Source of the DNA: Aplectana chamaeleonis
Lineage: Eukaryota; Nematoda; Chromadorea; Rhabditida; Cosmocercidae
Direction: 5' to 3'
Length of the DNA: 64,000 nucleotides
Assembly: GCA_029168955.1 (NCBI GenBank)
Contig: JAPDOI010001940.1
Location: 1-64,000, forward strand
Below, one piece after another: positions 1-15,279 of the stretch. The translations under genes were made by a program, and so were the position numbers. The notes under the pieces were generated by a model, which ran no database searches, was not told where the DNA came from, and was given only the letters and a program-made list of their open reading frames with translations. Numbering within the stretch: the stretch's first letter is position 1; each line of letters starts with the position of its first letter.

Positions 1-3000
1 CCACTTCCATTCAACACACGTAGTATTCGTTCGGCTTAGCCGAAAGATGGGCAGGCTTCGCCGACCCACCTCCATTCACCTAACGTAGTATTTGTTTGGC
101 TTCGCCGAACGATGGGCCGGCTTCGCCGACCCACCTCCATTCACCACGCGTAGTATTCGTTCGGCTTCGCCGAACGATGGGCCGGCTTCGCCGACCCACC
201 TCCATTCAACACACGTAGTATTCGTTCGGCTTCGCCGAACGATGGGCCGGCTTCGCCGACCCACCTCCAATCACCACGCGTAGTATTCGTTCGGCTTCGC
301 CGAACGATGGGCCGGCTTCGCCGACCCACCTCCATTCAACACACGTAGTATTCGTTTGGCTTCGCCGAACGATGGGCCGGCTTCGCCGACCCACCTCCAA
401 TCACCACGCGTAGTATTCGTTCGGCTTCGCCGAACGATGGGCCGGCTTCGCCTGCTACCCTCTGTATAGTATTCGTTCGGCTTCGCCGAACGATGGGCCG
501 GCTTAGCCGACCCACCTCCATTCACCACGCGTAGTATTCGTTCGGCTTCGCCGAACGATGGGCCGGCTTCGCCGACCCACCTCCATTCACCACGCGTAGT
601 ATTCGTTCGGCTTCGCCGAACGATGGGCCGGCTTCGCCGACCCACCTCCATTCAGCACACGTAGTATTCGTTTGGCTCCGCCGAACGATGGGCCGGCTTC
701 GCCTGCTACCCTCTGTATAGTATTAGTTCGATGGGCCGGCTTGGCCGACCCACCCCCAATCACCACGCGTAGTATTCGTTGGGCTTCGCCGAACGATGGG
801 CCGGCTTCGCCGACCCACCTCCATTCAACACACGTAGTATTCGTTCGGCTTCGCCGAACGATGGGCCGGCTTCGCCGACCCACCTCCATTCAACACACGT
901 AGTATTCGTTCGGCTTCGCCGAACGATGGGCCGGCTTCGCCGACCCACCTCCATTCACCACGCGTAGTATTCGTTCGGCTTCGCCGAACGATGGGCCGGC
1001 TTCGCCGACCCACCTCCATTCATCACGCGTAGTATTCATTCGGCTCCGCCGAACGATGGGCCGGCTTCGCCGACCCACCTCCAATCACCTGGCGTGGCAT
1101 TCGATCGGCTTCGCCGAACGATGGGCCGGCTTCGCCGACCCACCTCCATTCACCACACGTAGTATTCGTTCGGCTTCGCCGAACGATGGGCCGGCTTCGC
1201 CGACCCACCTCCAATCACCACGCGTAGTATTCGTTCGGCTTCGCCGAACGATGGGACGGCTTCGCTGACCCACCTCCATTCACCACGCGTAGTATTCGTT
1301 TGGCTTCGCCAAAGGATGGGCCGGCTTGGCCGACCCACCTCCATTCACCACGCGTAGTATTCGTTCGGCTTCGCCGAACGATGGGCCGGCTTCGCCGACC
1401 CACCTCCATTCAACACACGTAGTATTCGTTCGGCTTCGCCGAACGATGGGCCGGCTTCGCCGACCCACCTCCATTCAACACACGTAGTATTCGTTCGGCT
1501 TCGCCGAACGATGGGCAGGCTTCGCCGACCCACCTCCATTCAACACACGTAGTATTCGTTCGGCTTCGCCGAACGATGGGCCGGCTTCGCCGACCCACCT
1601 CCATTCAACACACGTAGTATTCGTTCGGCTTAGCCGAAAGATGGGCAGGCTTCGCCGACCCACCTCCATTCACCAAACGTAGTATTTGTTTGGCTTCGCC
1701 GAACGATGGGCCGGCTTCGCCGACCCACCTCCATTCACCACGCGTAGTATTCGTTCGGCTGCGCCGAACGATGGGCCGGCTTCGCTGACCCACCTCCATT
1801 CACCACGCGTAGAATTCGTTCGGCTTCGCCGAACGATGGGCCGGCTTCGCCGACCCACCTCCCTCCACCACGTGTAGTATTCGTTGGGCTTCGCCGAACG
1901 ATGGGCCGGCTTCGCCGACCCACCTCCATTCACCACGCGTAGTATTCGTTCGGCTTCGCCGAACGAAGGGCCGGCTTCGCCGACCCACCTCCATTCACCA
2001 CGCGTAGTATTCGTTTGGCTCCGCCGAACGATGGGCCGGCTTCGCCGACCCACCTCCATTCACCACGCGTAGTATTCGTTCGGCTTCGCCGAACGAAGGG
2101 CCGGCTTTGCCGACCCACCTCCAATCACCACGCGTAGTATTCGTTCGACTTCGCCGAACAATGGACCGGCTTCGCCGACCCACCTCCATTCACCACGCGT
2201 AGTATTCGTTCGGCTTCGCAAAAGGATGGGCCGGCTTGGCCGAACCACCTCCATTCACCACACGTAGTATTCGTTCGGCTTCGCCGAACGATGGGCAGGC
2301 TTCGCCGACCCACCTCCATTCAACTCACGTAGTATTCGTTCGGCTTCGCCGAACGATGGGCCGGCTTCGCTGACCCACCTCCATTCACCACGCGTAGAAT
2401 TCTTTCGGCTTCGCCGAACGATGGGCCGGCTTCGCCGACCCACCTCCAATCACCACGCGTTGAATTCGTTCGGCTTCGCCGAACGATGGGCCGGCTTCGC
2501 CGACCCACCTCCATTCACCACGCGTAGTATTCGTTCGGCTTAGCCGAACGATGGGCCGGCTTCGCCGACCCACCTCCATTCAACACACGTAGTATTCGTT
2601 TGGCTTCGCCGAACGATGGGCCGGCTTGGCCGACCCACCTCCATTCACCACACGTAGTATTCGTTCGGCTTCGCCAAAGGATGGGCCGGCTTGGCCGACC
2701 CACCTCCATTCAACACACGTAGTATTCGTTTGGCTTCGCCGAACGATGAGCCGGCTTCGCCGACCCACCTCCAATCACCACGCGTAGTATTCGTTCGGCT
2801 TCGCCGAACGATGGGCAGGCATCGCCGACCCACCTCCATTCATCACGCGTAGTATTCGTTCGGCTACGACGAACGATGGGGCGGCTTCGCCCACCCACCT
2901 CCATTCACCACGCGTAGTATTCGTTCGGCTTCGCCGAACGAATGCCCGGCTTTGGCCACCCACCTCCACTCACCACACGTAGTATTCATTCGGCATCGCC

Positions 3001-6000
3001 GAACGATGGGCCGGCTTCGCCGACCCACCTCCATTCACCACACGTGGTATTCGTTCGGCTTCGCCGAACGATGGGCCGGCTTCGCTGACCCACCTCCATT
3101 CACCACAAGTAGAAATCGTTCGGCTTCGCCGAACGATGGGCCGGCTTCGCCGACCCACCTCCATTCAACACACGTAGTATTCGTTCTGCTCCGCCGAACG
3201 ATGGGCCGGCTTCGCAGACCCACCTCCATTCAACACACGTAGTATTCGTTCGGCTTCGCGGAACGATGGGCCGGCTTCGCAGACCCACCTCCATTCAACA
3301 CACGTAGTATTCGTTCGGCTCCGCCGAACGATGAGCCGGCTTCGCCGACCCACCTCCATTCAACACGCGTAGTATTCGTTGGGCTTCGCCGAACGATGGG
3401 CCGGCTTCGCCGACCCACCTCCATTCACCACGCGTAGTATTCATCCGGCTCCGCCGAACGTTAGCCGAGCGATGGGGCCGGCTTCGCCGACCCACCTCCA
3501 TTCAACACGCGTAGTATTCATTCGGTTTCGCCGAACGATGGGCCGGCTTCGCCGACCCACCTCCAATCTCCATGCGTAGTATTCGTTTGGCTCCGCCGAA
3601 CGATGGGCCGGCTTCGCCGGCCACCCTCCGTGTAGTTTTCGTTCGACTTGGCCGAACGATGGGCCGGCTCCGCCGACCCACCTCCATTCAACACACGTAG
3701 TATTCGTTCGGCTTAGCCGAACGATGGGCCGGCTTCGCCGACCCACCTCCAATCACCACGCGTAGTATTCGTTTGGCTCCGTCGAACGATGGGCCGGCTT
3801 CGCCGACCCACCTTCATTCACCACGCGTAGTATTCGTTCGGCTTCGCCGAACGATGGGCCGGCTTCGCCGTCCCACCTCCATTCACCACGCGTAGTATTC
3901 GTTCGGCTCCGCCGAACGATGGGCCGGCTTCGCCGACCCACCTCCATTCACCACGTGTAGTACTCGTTCGGCTTCGCCAAACGATGGGCCGGCTTCGCCG
4001 ACCCACCTCCATTCAACACACGTAGTATTCGTTCGCCTTCGCCGAACGATGGGCCGGCTTCGCCGACCCACCTCCATTCAGCAGGCGTGGGATTCGTTCG
4101 GCTTCGCCGAACGATGGGCAGGCTTCGCCGACCCACCTCCATTCAACTCACGTAGTATTCGTTCGGCTTCGCCGAACGATGGGCCGGCTTCGCCGACCCA
4201 CCTCCATTCACCACGCGTAGTATTCGTTCGGCTTCGCCGAACGATAGGCCGGCTTCGGCGACCCACCTCCATTCACCACGTAGTATCTCGTTCGGCTTCG
4301 CCGAACGATGGGCCGGCTTCGCCGACCCACCTCCATTCACCACGCGTAGTATTCATTCGGTTTCGCCGAACGATGGGCCGGCTTCGCCGACCCACCTCCA
4401 TTCACCACGCGTAGTATTCGTTCGGCTTCGCCGAACGATGGGCCGGCTTCGCCGACCCACCTCCATTCACCACGCGTAGTATTCGTTCGGCTTCGCCGAA
4501 CGATGGGCCGGCTTCGCCGACCCACCTCCATTCACCACACGTAGTATTCGTTCGGCTTAGCCGAACGATGGGCCGGCTTCGCCGACCCACCTCCATTCAA
4601 CACACGTAGTATTCGTTCGGCTCCGCCGAACGATGGGCCGGCTTCGCCGACCCACCTCCATTCACCACACGTAGTATTCGTTCGGCTTAGCCGAACGATG
4701 GGCCGGCTTCGCCGACCCACCTCCATTCCACACACGTAGTATTCGTTCGGCTTCGCCGAACGATGGGCAGGCTTCGCCGACCCACCTCCATTCAACACAC
4801 GTAGTATTCGTTCGGCTTAGCCGAAAGATGGGCAGGCTTCGCCGACCCACCTCCATTCACCAAACGTAGTATTTGTTTGGCTTCGCCGAACGATGGGCCG
4901 GCTTCGCCGACCCACCTCCATTCACCACGCGTAGTATTCGTTTGGCTCCGCCGAACGATGGGCCGGCTTCGCCGACCCACCTCCAATCACCACGCGTAGT
5001 ATTCGTTCGGCTTCGCCGAACGATGGGCCGGCTTCGCCGACCTACCTCCATTCACCACGCGCAGTATTCGTTCGGCTTCGCCGAACGATGGGCCGGCTTC
5101 GCCGACCCACCTCCATTCACCACGCGTAGTATTCGTTCGGCTTCGCCGAACGATGGGCCGGCTTCGCCGACCCACCTCCATTCACCACGCGTAGTATTCG
5201 TTCGGTTTCGCCAAAGGAAGGGCCGGCTTCGCCGACCCACCTCCATTCACCAAGCGTAGTATTCGTTCGGCTTCGCCGAACGATGGGCCGGCTTCGCCGA
5301 CCCACCTCCATTCACCACACGTAGTATTCGTTCGGCTTCGCCGAACGATGGGCCGGCTTCGCCGACCCACCTCCATTCACCACGCGTAGTATTCGTTCGG
5401 CTTAGCCGAACGATGGGCCGGCTTCGCCGACCCACCTCCATTCAACACACGTAGTATTCGTTCGGCTCCGCCGAACGATGGGCCGGCTTCGCCGACCCAC
5501 CTCCATTCACCACACGTAGTATTCGTTCGGCTTAGCCGAACGATGGGCCGGCTTCGCCGACCCACCTCCATTCAACACACGTAGTATTCGTTCGGCTTAG
5601 CCGAACGATGGGCCGGCTTCGCCGACCCACCTCCATTCAACACACGTAGTATTCGTTCGGCTTCGCCGAACGATGGGCCGGCTTCGCCGACCCACCTCCA
5701 TTCACCACGCGTAGTATTCATCCGGCTCCGCCAAACGTGAGCCGAGCGATGGGCCGGCTTCGCCGACCCACCTCCAATCAACACGCGTAGTATTCATTAG
5801 GCTCCGCCGAACGATGGGCCGACTTCGCCGACCACCCTTTGTGTAGTATTCGTTCGGCTTAGGCGAACGATGGGCCGGCTTCGCCGACCCACCTCTATTC
5901 CCCACGCGTAGTATTCGTTTGGCTCTGCCGAACGATGAGCCGGCTTCGCCGACCCACCTCCATTCAACACACGTAGTAATCGTTCGGCTTAGCCAAACGA

Positions 6001-9000
6001 TGGGCCGGCTTCGCCGACCCACCTCCAATCACCACGCGTAGTATTCGTTTGGCTCCGCCGAACGATGGGCCGGCTTCGCCGGCCACCCTCCATTCACCAC
6101 GCGTAGTATTCGTTCGGCTTCGCCGAACGATGGGCCGGCTTCGCCAACCCACCTTCATTCACCACGGGTAGTATTCGTTTGGCTTCGTCGAACGATGGGC
6201 CGGCTTCGCCGACCCACCTCCATTCACCACGCGTAGTATTCGTTCGGCTTCGCCGAACGATGGGCCGGCTTCGTTGACCCACCTCCAATCACCACGCGTA
6301 GTACATATTCGTTGGTCTTCGCCGAACGATGGGCCGGCTTCACCGACCCACCTCCATTCACCACGCGTAGTATTCGTCTGGCTCCGCCGAACGATGGGCC
6401 GGCTTGGCCGACCCACCTCCAATCACCACGCGTAGTATTCGTTCGGCTTCGCCGAACGATGGGCCGGCTTCGCCGACCCACCTCCATTCAACACACGTAG
6501 TATTCGTTCGGCTTCGCCGAACGATGGGCCGGCTTCGCCGACCCACCTCCATTCACCACGCGTAGTATTCGTTTGGCTTCGCCGAACGATGGGCCGGCTT
6601 CGCCGACCCACCTCCATTCAACACACGTAGTATTCGTTCGGCTTCGCCGAACGATGGGCCGGCTTCGCCGACCCACCTCCATTCACCACGCGTAGAATTC
6701 GTTCGGCTTCGCCGAACGATGGGCCGGCTTCGCCGACCCACCTTCATTCAACACACGTAGTATTCGTTTGGCTTTACCGAACGATGTGCCGGCTTCGCCG
6801 ACCCACCTCCATTCACCACGCGTAGTATTCGTTCGGCTTCGCCGAACGAAGGGCCGGCTTCGCCGACCCACCTCCAATCACCACGCGTAGTATTCGTTCG
6901 GCTTCGCCGAATGATGGGCCGGCTTCGCCGACCCACCTCCATTCACCACGCGTAGTATTCGTTCGACTTCGCCGAACAATGGACCGGCTTCGCCGACCCA
7001 CCTCCATTCACCACGCGTAGTATTCATTCGGCTCCGCCGAACGATGGGCCGGCTTCGCCGACCCACCTCCAATCACCACGCGTAGTATTCGTTCGGCTTA
7101 GCCGAAAGATGGGCAGGCTTCGCCGACCCACCTCCATTCAACACACGTAGTATTCGTTCGGCTTCGCCGAACGATGGGCCGGCTTCGCCGACCCACCTCC
7201 AATCACCACGCGTAGTATTCGTTCGGCTTCGCCGAACGATGGGCCGGCTTCGCCGACCCACCTCCAATCACCACGCGTAGTATTCGTTGAGCTTCGCCGA
7301 ACGATGGGCCGGCTTCGCCGACCCACCTCCATTCAACACACGTAGTATTCGTTCGGCTTCGCCGAACGATGGGCCGGCTTCGCCGGCCCACCTCCATTCA
7401 CCACGCGTAGAATTCTTTTGGCTTCGCCGAACGATGGGCCGGCTTGGCCGACCCACCTCCAATTACCACGCGTAGTATTCGTTCGGCTTCGCCGAACGAT
7501 GGGCCGGCTTCGCCGACCCACCTCCATTCACCACGCGTAGTAGTATTCGTTCGGCTTCGCCAAAGGATGGGCCGGCTTCGCCGACCCACCTCCATTCACC
7601 ACGCGTAGTATTCGTTCGGCTTCGCCGAACGATGGGCCGGCTTCGCCGACCCACCTCCATTCAACACACGTAGTATTCGTTCGGCTTAGCCGAACGATGG
7701 GCCGGCTTCGCCGACCCACCTCCAATCACCACGCGTAGTACATATTCGTTCGTCTTCGCCGAACGATGGGCCGGCTTGGCCGACCCACCTCCAATCACCA
7801 CGCGTAGTATTCGTTGGGCTTCGCCGAACGATGGGAAGGCTTCGCCGACCCACCTCCATGTAGTATTCGTTCGGCTTCGCCGAACGATGGGCCGGCTTCG
7901 CCCACCCACCTCCATTCACCACGCGTAGAGTTCGTTCGGCTTCGCCGAACGATGGGCCGGCTTCGCCGACCCACCTTCATTCAACACACGTAGTATTCGT
8001 CTGGCTCCGCCGAACGATGGGCCGGCTTCACCGACCCACCTCCAATCACAACGCGTAGTATTCGTTCGGCTTCGCCGAACGATGGGCCGGCTTCGCCGAC
8101 CCACCTCCATTCACCACACGTAGTATTCGTTCGGCTTAGCCGAACGATGGGCCGGCTTCGCCGACCCACCTCCATTCAACACACGTAGTATTCGTTCGGC
8201 TCCGCCGAACGATGGGCCGGCTTCGCCGACCCACCTCCATTCACCACGTGTAGTACTCGTTCGGCTTCGCCAAACGATGGGCCGGCTTCGCCGACCCACC
8301 TCCATTCAACACACGTAGTATTCGTTCGGCTTCGCAAAAGGATGGGCCGGCTTGGCCGAACCACCTCCATTCACCACACGTAGTATTCGTTTGGCTTCGC
8401 CGAACGATGGGCCGGCTTCGCCGACCCACCTCCAATCACCACGCGTAGTATTCGTTCGGCTTCGCCGAACGATGGGCCGGCTTCGCCGACCCACCTCCAT
8501 TCAACACACGTAGTATTCGTTCGGCTTCGCCGAACGATGGGCCGGCTTCGCCAACCCACCTCCATTAACCACGCGTAGTAATCGTTCGGCTCCGATGAAC
8601 GATGGGCCGGCTTCGCCGACCCACCTCCATTCACCACGCGTAGTATTCATTCGGTTTCGCCGAACGATGGGCCGGCTTCGCCGACCCACCTCCATTCACC
8701 ACGCGTAGTATTCGTTCGGCTTCGCCGAACGATGGGCCGGCTTCGCCGACCCACCTCCATTCACCACGCGTAGTATTCTTTCGGCTTCGCCGAACGATGG
8801 GCCGGCTTCGCCGACCCACCTCCATTCACCACGCGTAGTATTCGTTCGGCTTCGCCAAAGGATGGGCCGGCTTCGCCGACCCACCTCCATTCACCACGCG
8901 TAGTATTCGTTCGGCTTCGCCGAACGATAGGCCGGCTTCGGCGACCCACCTCCATTCAACACACGTAGTATTCGTTCGGCTTAGCCGAACGATGGGCCGG

Positions 9001-12000
9001 CTTCGCCGACCCACCTCCAATCACCACGCATAGTACATATTCGTTCGTCTTCGCCGAACGATGGGCCGGCTTCGCTGACCCACCTCCATTCACCACGCGT
9101 AGAATTCGTTCAGCTTCGCTGAATGATGGGCCGGCTTCGCCGACCCACCTCCAATCAACACGCGTAGTATTCGTTCGGCTTCGCCAAAGGATGGGCCGGC
9201 TTCGCCGACCCACCTCCATTCACCACGCGTAGTATTCGTTCGGCTTAGCCGAACGATGGGCCGGCTTCGCCGACCCACCTCCAATCACCACGCATAGTAT
9301 TCGATCGGCTTCGCCGAACGATGGGCCGGCTTGGCCGACCCACCTCCAATCACCACGCGTAGTAATCGTTCGGCTTCGCCAAAGGATGGGCCGGCTTCGC
9401 CGACCCACCTCCAATCACCACGCATAGTACATATTCGTTCGTCTTCGCCGAACGATGGGCCGGCTTCGCTGACCCACCTCCATTCACCACGCGTAGAATT
9501 CGTTAATTCGTTAGGCTTCGCCGAACGATGGGCCGGCTTCGCCGACCCACCTCCATTCAACACACGTAGTATTCGTTCGGCTTCGCCGAACGATGGGCAG
9601 GCTTCGCCGACCCACCTCCATTCAACACACGTAGTATTCGTTTGGCTTCGCCGAACGATGGGCCGGCTTCGCCGACCCACCTCCAATCACCACGCGTAGT
9701 ATTCGTTCGGCTTCGCCGAGCGATGGGCCGGCCTCGGCGCCCCACCTCCATTCAACACACGTAGTATTCGTTCGGCTTCGCGGAACGATGGGCCGGCTTC
9801 GCCGACCCACCTCCATTCACCACGCATAGTATTCGTTCGGCTTCGCCGAACGATGGGCCGGCTTCGCCGACCCACCTCCATTCACCACCCATAGTATTCG
9901 CTCCGCTTCGCCGAACGATGGGCGGGCTTCGCCGAGGCACCTCCATTCACCCCGCGTAGTATTCGTTCGGCTTCGCCGAACGATGGGCCGGCTTCGCCGA
10001 CCCACCTCCATTCACCACGCGTAGTATTCGTTCGGCTTCGCCGAACGAAGGGCCGGCTTCGCCGACCCACCTCCAATCACCACGCGTAGTATTCGTTCGG
10101 CTTCGCCAAATGATGGGCCGGCTCCGCCGACCCACCTCCATTCACCACGCGTAGTATTCGTTCGACTTCGCCGAACAATGGATTGGCTTCGCCGACCCAC
10201 CTCCATTCACCACGCGTAGTATTCGTTCGGCTTCGCCAAACAAAGGGCCGGCTTCGCCGACCCACCTCCAATCACCACGCGTAGTATTCGTTCGGTTTCG
10301 CCGAACGATGGGCCGGCTTCGCCGACCCACCTCCATTCACCACGCGTAGTATTCATTCGGCTCCGCCGAACGATGGGCCGGCTTCGCCGACCCACCTCCA
10401 TTCACCACGCGTAGTATTCGTTCGGCTTCGCCGAACGATGGGCCGGCTTCGCCGACCCACCTCCATTCACCACGCGTAGTATTCGTTCGGCTTCGCCGAA
10501 CGCTGGGCCGGCTTCGCCGACCCACCTCCAATCACCACGCGTAGTACATATTTGTTCGTCTTCGCCGAACGATGGGCCGGCTTCGCCGACCCACCTCCAT
10601 TCAACACACGTAGTAATCGTTCGGCTTCGCCAAAGGATGGGCCGGCTTCGCCGACCCACCTCCATTCACCACGCGTAGTATTCGTTCGGCTTAGCCGAAC
10701 GATGGGCCGGCTTCGCCGACCCACCTCCATTCAACACACGTAGTACTCGTTCGGCTTCGCGGAACGATGGGCCGGCTTCGCCGACCCACCTCCATTCACC
10801 GCGCGTAGTATTCGTTCGGCTCCGCCGAACGACGAGCCGGCTTCACCGACCCACCTCCAATCACAAGGCGTAGTATTCGTTCGACTTCGCCGAACGATGG
10901 GCCGGCTTCGCTGACCCACCTCCATTCACCACGCGTAGAATTCGTTCGGCTTCGCCGAAGGCCGGCTTCGCCGACCCACCTTCATTCAACACACGTAGTA
11001 TTCGTTCGGCTTCGCCGAACGATGGGCCGGCTTCGCCGACCCACCTCCAATCACCACGCGTAGTATTCGTTCGGCTTCGCCGAACGATGGGCAGGCTTCG
11101 CCGACCCACCTCCATTCAACACACGTAGTATTCGTTCGGCTTCGCCGAACGATGGGCCGGCTTCGCCGACCCACCTCCATTCAACACACGTAGTATTCGT
11201 TCGGCTTCGCCGAACGATGGGCCGGCTTCGCCGACCCACCTCCAATCACCACGCGTAGTATTCGTTCGGCTTCGCCGAACGATGGGCCGGCTTCGCCTGC
11301 TACCCTCTGTATAGTATTCGTTCGGCTTCGCCGAACGATGGGCCGGCTTGGCCGACCCACCTCCAATCACCACGCGTAGTATTCGTTGGGCTTAGCCGAA
11401 CGATGGACCGGCTTCGCCGACCCACCTCCAATCACCACGCGTAGTACATATTGGTTCGTCTTCGCCGAACGATGGGCCGGCTTCGCCGACCCACCTCCAT
11501 TCAACACACGTAGTATTCGTTTGGCTTCGCCGAACGATGGGCCGGCTTCGCCGACCCACCTCCAATCACCACGCGTAGTATTCGTTCGGCTTCGCCGAAC
11601 GATGGGCCGGCTTGGCCGACCCACCTCCAATCACCACGCGTAGTACATATTCGTTCGTCTTCGCCGAACGATGGGCCGGCTTCGCCGACCCACCTCCATT
11701 CAACACACGTAGTATTCGTTCGGCTTAGCCGAAAGATGGGCAGGCTTCGCCGACCCACCTCCATTCAACACACGTAGTATTCGTTCGGCTTCGCCGAACG
11801 ATGGGCCGGCTTCACCGACCCACCTCCAATCACAACGCGTAGTATTCGTTCGACTTCGCCGAACGATGGGCCGGCTTCGTCGACCCACCTCCATTCACCA
11901 CGCGTAGTATTCGTTCGGCTTCGCCGAACGATGGGCCGGCTTCGCCGACCCACCTCCATTCAACACACGTAGTATTCGTTCGGCTTAGCCAAAAGATGGG

Positions 12001-15000
12001 CCGGCTTCGCCCACCCACCTCCATTCACCACGCGTAGTATTCGTTCGGCTTCGCCGAACGATGGGCCGGCTTCGCCGACCCACCTCCATTCAACACACGT
12101 AGTATTCGTTCGGCTTCGCCGAACGATGGGCCGGCTTCGCCGACCCACCTCCAATCACCACGCGTAGTATTCGTTTGCCTTCGCCAAACGATGGGCCGGC
12201 TTCGCCGACCCACCTCCAATCACCACGCGTAGTATTCATTCGGCTCCGCCGAACGTTAGCAGAGCGATGGGCCGGCTTCGCCGATCCACCTCCATTCACC
12301 ACGCGTAGTATTCATTCGGCTCCGCCGAACGATGGGCCGGCTTCGCCGACCCACCTCCATTCAACACACGTAGTATTCGTTCGGCTTAGCCGAACGATGG
12401 GCCGGCTTCGCCGACCCACCTCCATTCAACACACGTAGTATTCATTCGGCTCCGCCGAACGATGGGCCGGCTTCGCCGGCCACCCTCCAATCACACGCGT
12501 AGTGTTCGTTCGGCTTCGCCGAACGTTAGCCGAGCGATCGGCCGGCTTCGCCGACCCACCTCCATTCAACACGCGTAGTATTCGTTCGGCTTAGCCGAAC
12601 GATGGGCCGGCTTCGCCGACCCACCTCCATTCAACACACGTAGTATTCGTTCGGCTCCGCCGAACGATGGGCCGGCTTCGCCGACCCACCTCCAATCACC
12701 ACGCGTAGTATTCGTTCGGCTTCGCCGAACGATGGGCCGGCTTCGCCGACCCACCTCCATTCAACACACGTAGTATTCGTTCGGCTTCGCCGAACGATGG
12801 GCCGGCTTCGCCGACCCACCTCCATTCACCACGCGTAGTATTCGTTCGGCTTCGCCGAACGATAGGCCGGCTTCGCCGACCCACCTCCATTCAACACACG
12901 TGGTATTCGTTCGGCTTCGCCGAACAATGGGCCGGCTTCGCCGACCCACCTTCTTTCACCACGCGTAGTATTCGTTCGGCTTCGCCGAACAATGGGCCGG
13001 CTTGGCCGACCCACCTCCAATCACCACGCGTAGTATTCGTTCGGCTTCGCCGAACGATGGGCCGGCTTCGCCGACCCACCTCCATTCACCACGCGTAGTA
13101 TTCGTTCGGCTTCGCCGAACGATGGGCCGGCTTCGCCGACCCACCTCCATTCAACACACGTAGTATTCGTTCGGCTTAGCCGAACGATGGGCCGGCTTCG
13201 CCGACCCACCTCCAATCACCACGCGTAGTACATATTCGTTCGTCTTCGCCGAACGATGGGACGGCTTCGCTGACCCACCTCCATTCACCACGCGTAGAAT
13301 TCGTTCGGCTTCGCCGAACGATGGGCCGGCTTCGCCGACCCACCTCCATTCAACACACGTAGTATTCGTTCGGCTTAGCCGAAAGATGGGCAGGCTTCGC
13401 CGACCCACCTCCATTCAACACACGTAGTATTCGTTCGGCTTCGCCGAACGATGGGCAGGCTTCGCCGACCCACCTCCATTCAACACACGTAGTATTCGTT
13501 CGGCTTCGCCGAACGATGGGCCGGCTTCGCCGACCCACCTCCATTCAACACACGTAGTATTCGTTTGGCTTCGCCGAACGATGGGCCGGCTTCGCCGACC
13601 CACCTCCAATCACCACGCGTAGTATTCGTTCGGCTTCGCCGAACGATGGGCCGGCTTCGCCGACCCACCTCCATTCAACACGCGTAGTATTCGTTCGGCT
13701 TCGCCGAACGATGGGCCGGCTTGGCCGACCCACCTCCAATCACCACGCGTAGTATTCGTTGGGCTTCGCCGAACGATGGGCCGGCTTCACCGACCCACCT
13801 CACAATAGTTGGGCCGGCTTCACCGAACGATGGGCCGGCTTCACCGACCCACCTCCAATCACAACGCGTAGTATTCGTTCGACTTCGCGGAACGATGGGC
13901 CGGCTTCGCCGACCCACCTCCATTCACCACGCGTAGTATTCGTTCGGCTTCGCCAAAGGATGGGCCGGCTTCGCCGACCCACCTCCATTCACCACGCGTA
14001 GTATTCGTTCGGCTTCGCCGAACGATGGGCCGGCTTCGCTGACCCACCTCCATTCACCACGCGTAGAATTCGTTCGGCTTCGCCGAACGATGGGCAGGCT
14101 TCGCCGACCCACCTCCATTCAACACACGTAGTATTCGTTCGGCTTCGCCGAACGATGGGCAGGCTTCGCCGACCCACCTCCATTCAACACACGTAGTATT
14201 CGTTCGGCTTCGCCGAACGATGGGCCGGCTTCGCCGACCCACCTCCAATCACCACGCGTAGTATTCGTTGGGCTTCGCCGAACGATGGGCCGGCTTCGCC
14301 GACCCACCTCCATTCACCACGCGTAGTATTCGTTCGGCTTCGCCGAACGATGGGCCGGCTTCGCCGACCCACCTCCAATCACCACGCGTAGTATTCGTTC
14401 GGCTTCGCCGAACGATGGGCCGGCTTTGCCGACCCACCACCATTCACCACGCGTAGTAGTATTCGTTCGGCTTTGCCGAACGGTGTGCCGGCTTCGCCGA
14501 CCCATCTCCATTCAACACGCGTAGTATTCGTTCGGCTCCGCCGAACGATGGGTCAGCCTCGCCGAACCATCCCCATTCAACACGCGTAGTATTCGTTCGG
14601 CTTCGCCGAACGATGGGCCGGCTTCGCCGACCCACCTCCATTCACCACGCGTAGTATTCGTTCGGCTTCGCCGAACGATGGGCCGGCTTCGCCGACCCAC
14701 CTCCATTCAACACACGTAGTATTCGTTCGGCTTAGCCGAAAGATGGGCAGGCTTCGCCGACCCACCTCCATTCAACACACGTAGTATTCGTTCGGCTTCG
14801 CCGAACGATGGGCAGGCTTCGCCGACCCACCTCCATTCAACACACGTAGTATTCGTTCGGCTTCGCCGAACGATGGGCCGGCTTCGCCGACCCACATCCA
14901 CTCAACACACGTAGTATTCGTTTGGCTTCGCCGAACGATGGGCCGGCTTCGCCGACCCACCTCCAATCACCACGCGTAGTATTCGTTCGGCTTCGCCGAA

Positions 15001-15272
15001 CGATGGGCCGGCTTCGCCGACCCACCTCCAATCACCACGCGTAGTATTCGTTCGGCTTCGCCGAGCGATGGGCCGGCTTCGCCTGCTACCCTCTGTATAG
15101 TATTCGTTATGCTTCGCCGAACGATGGGCCGGCTTGGCCGACCCACCTCCAATCACCACGCGTAGTATTCGTTGAGCTTCGCCGAACGATGGGCCGGCTT
15201 CGCCGGCCACCCTTCGTGTAGTATTCGTTGGGCTCCGCCAAACGATGGGCCGGCTTCGCCGGCCACCCTCGC
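1..15272. repeat. 65-bp satellite array C (about 235 monomers)
   Basis: A 65-bp unit repeats head to tail from the first base to about 15,272. Each monomer carries the 12-mer CGGCTTCGCCGA twice. Both copies sit in small perfect dyads (TTCGGCTTCGCCGAA, then GGCCGGCTTCGCCGACC), so each monomer can form two adjacent hairpins. The linker comes in recurring classes: ATTCACCACGCG, ATTCAACACACG and AATCACCACGCG. Rarer length variants carry GTAGTACATATTCG or GCCTGCTACCCTCTGTATAG. Because 65 is not a multiple of 3, each frame crosses about three monomers before a stop, which produces rows of 64-codon ORFs that I regard as non-coding. The array starts outside the window. Confidence 0.97.
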
Positions 15273-15279
15273 AGCCACC

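Noticed and set aside
1..15272. Dozens of 60-130-codon ORFs (MEVGRRSRPIVRRS-type) on the minus strand
   Set aside because: They are the same 65-bp satellite read in successive frames; 195-base spacing equals three monomers, and there are no introns, unique starts or conserved frame.
1..15272. CRISPR-like array
   Set aside because: There are no unique spacers between repeats, and the surrounding sequence is eukaryotic.
1..15272. Telomere-proximal satellite
   Set aside because: No TTAGGC-type telomere repeat appears anywhere in the window.
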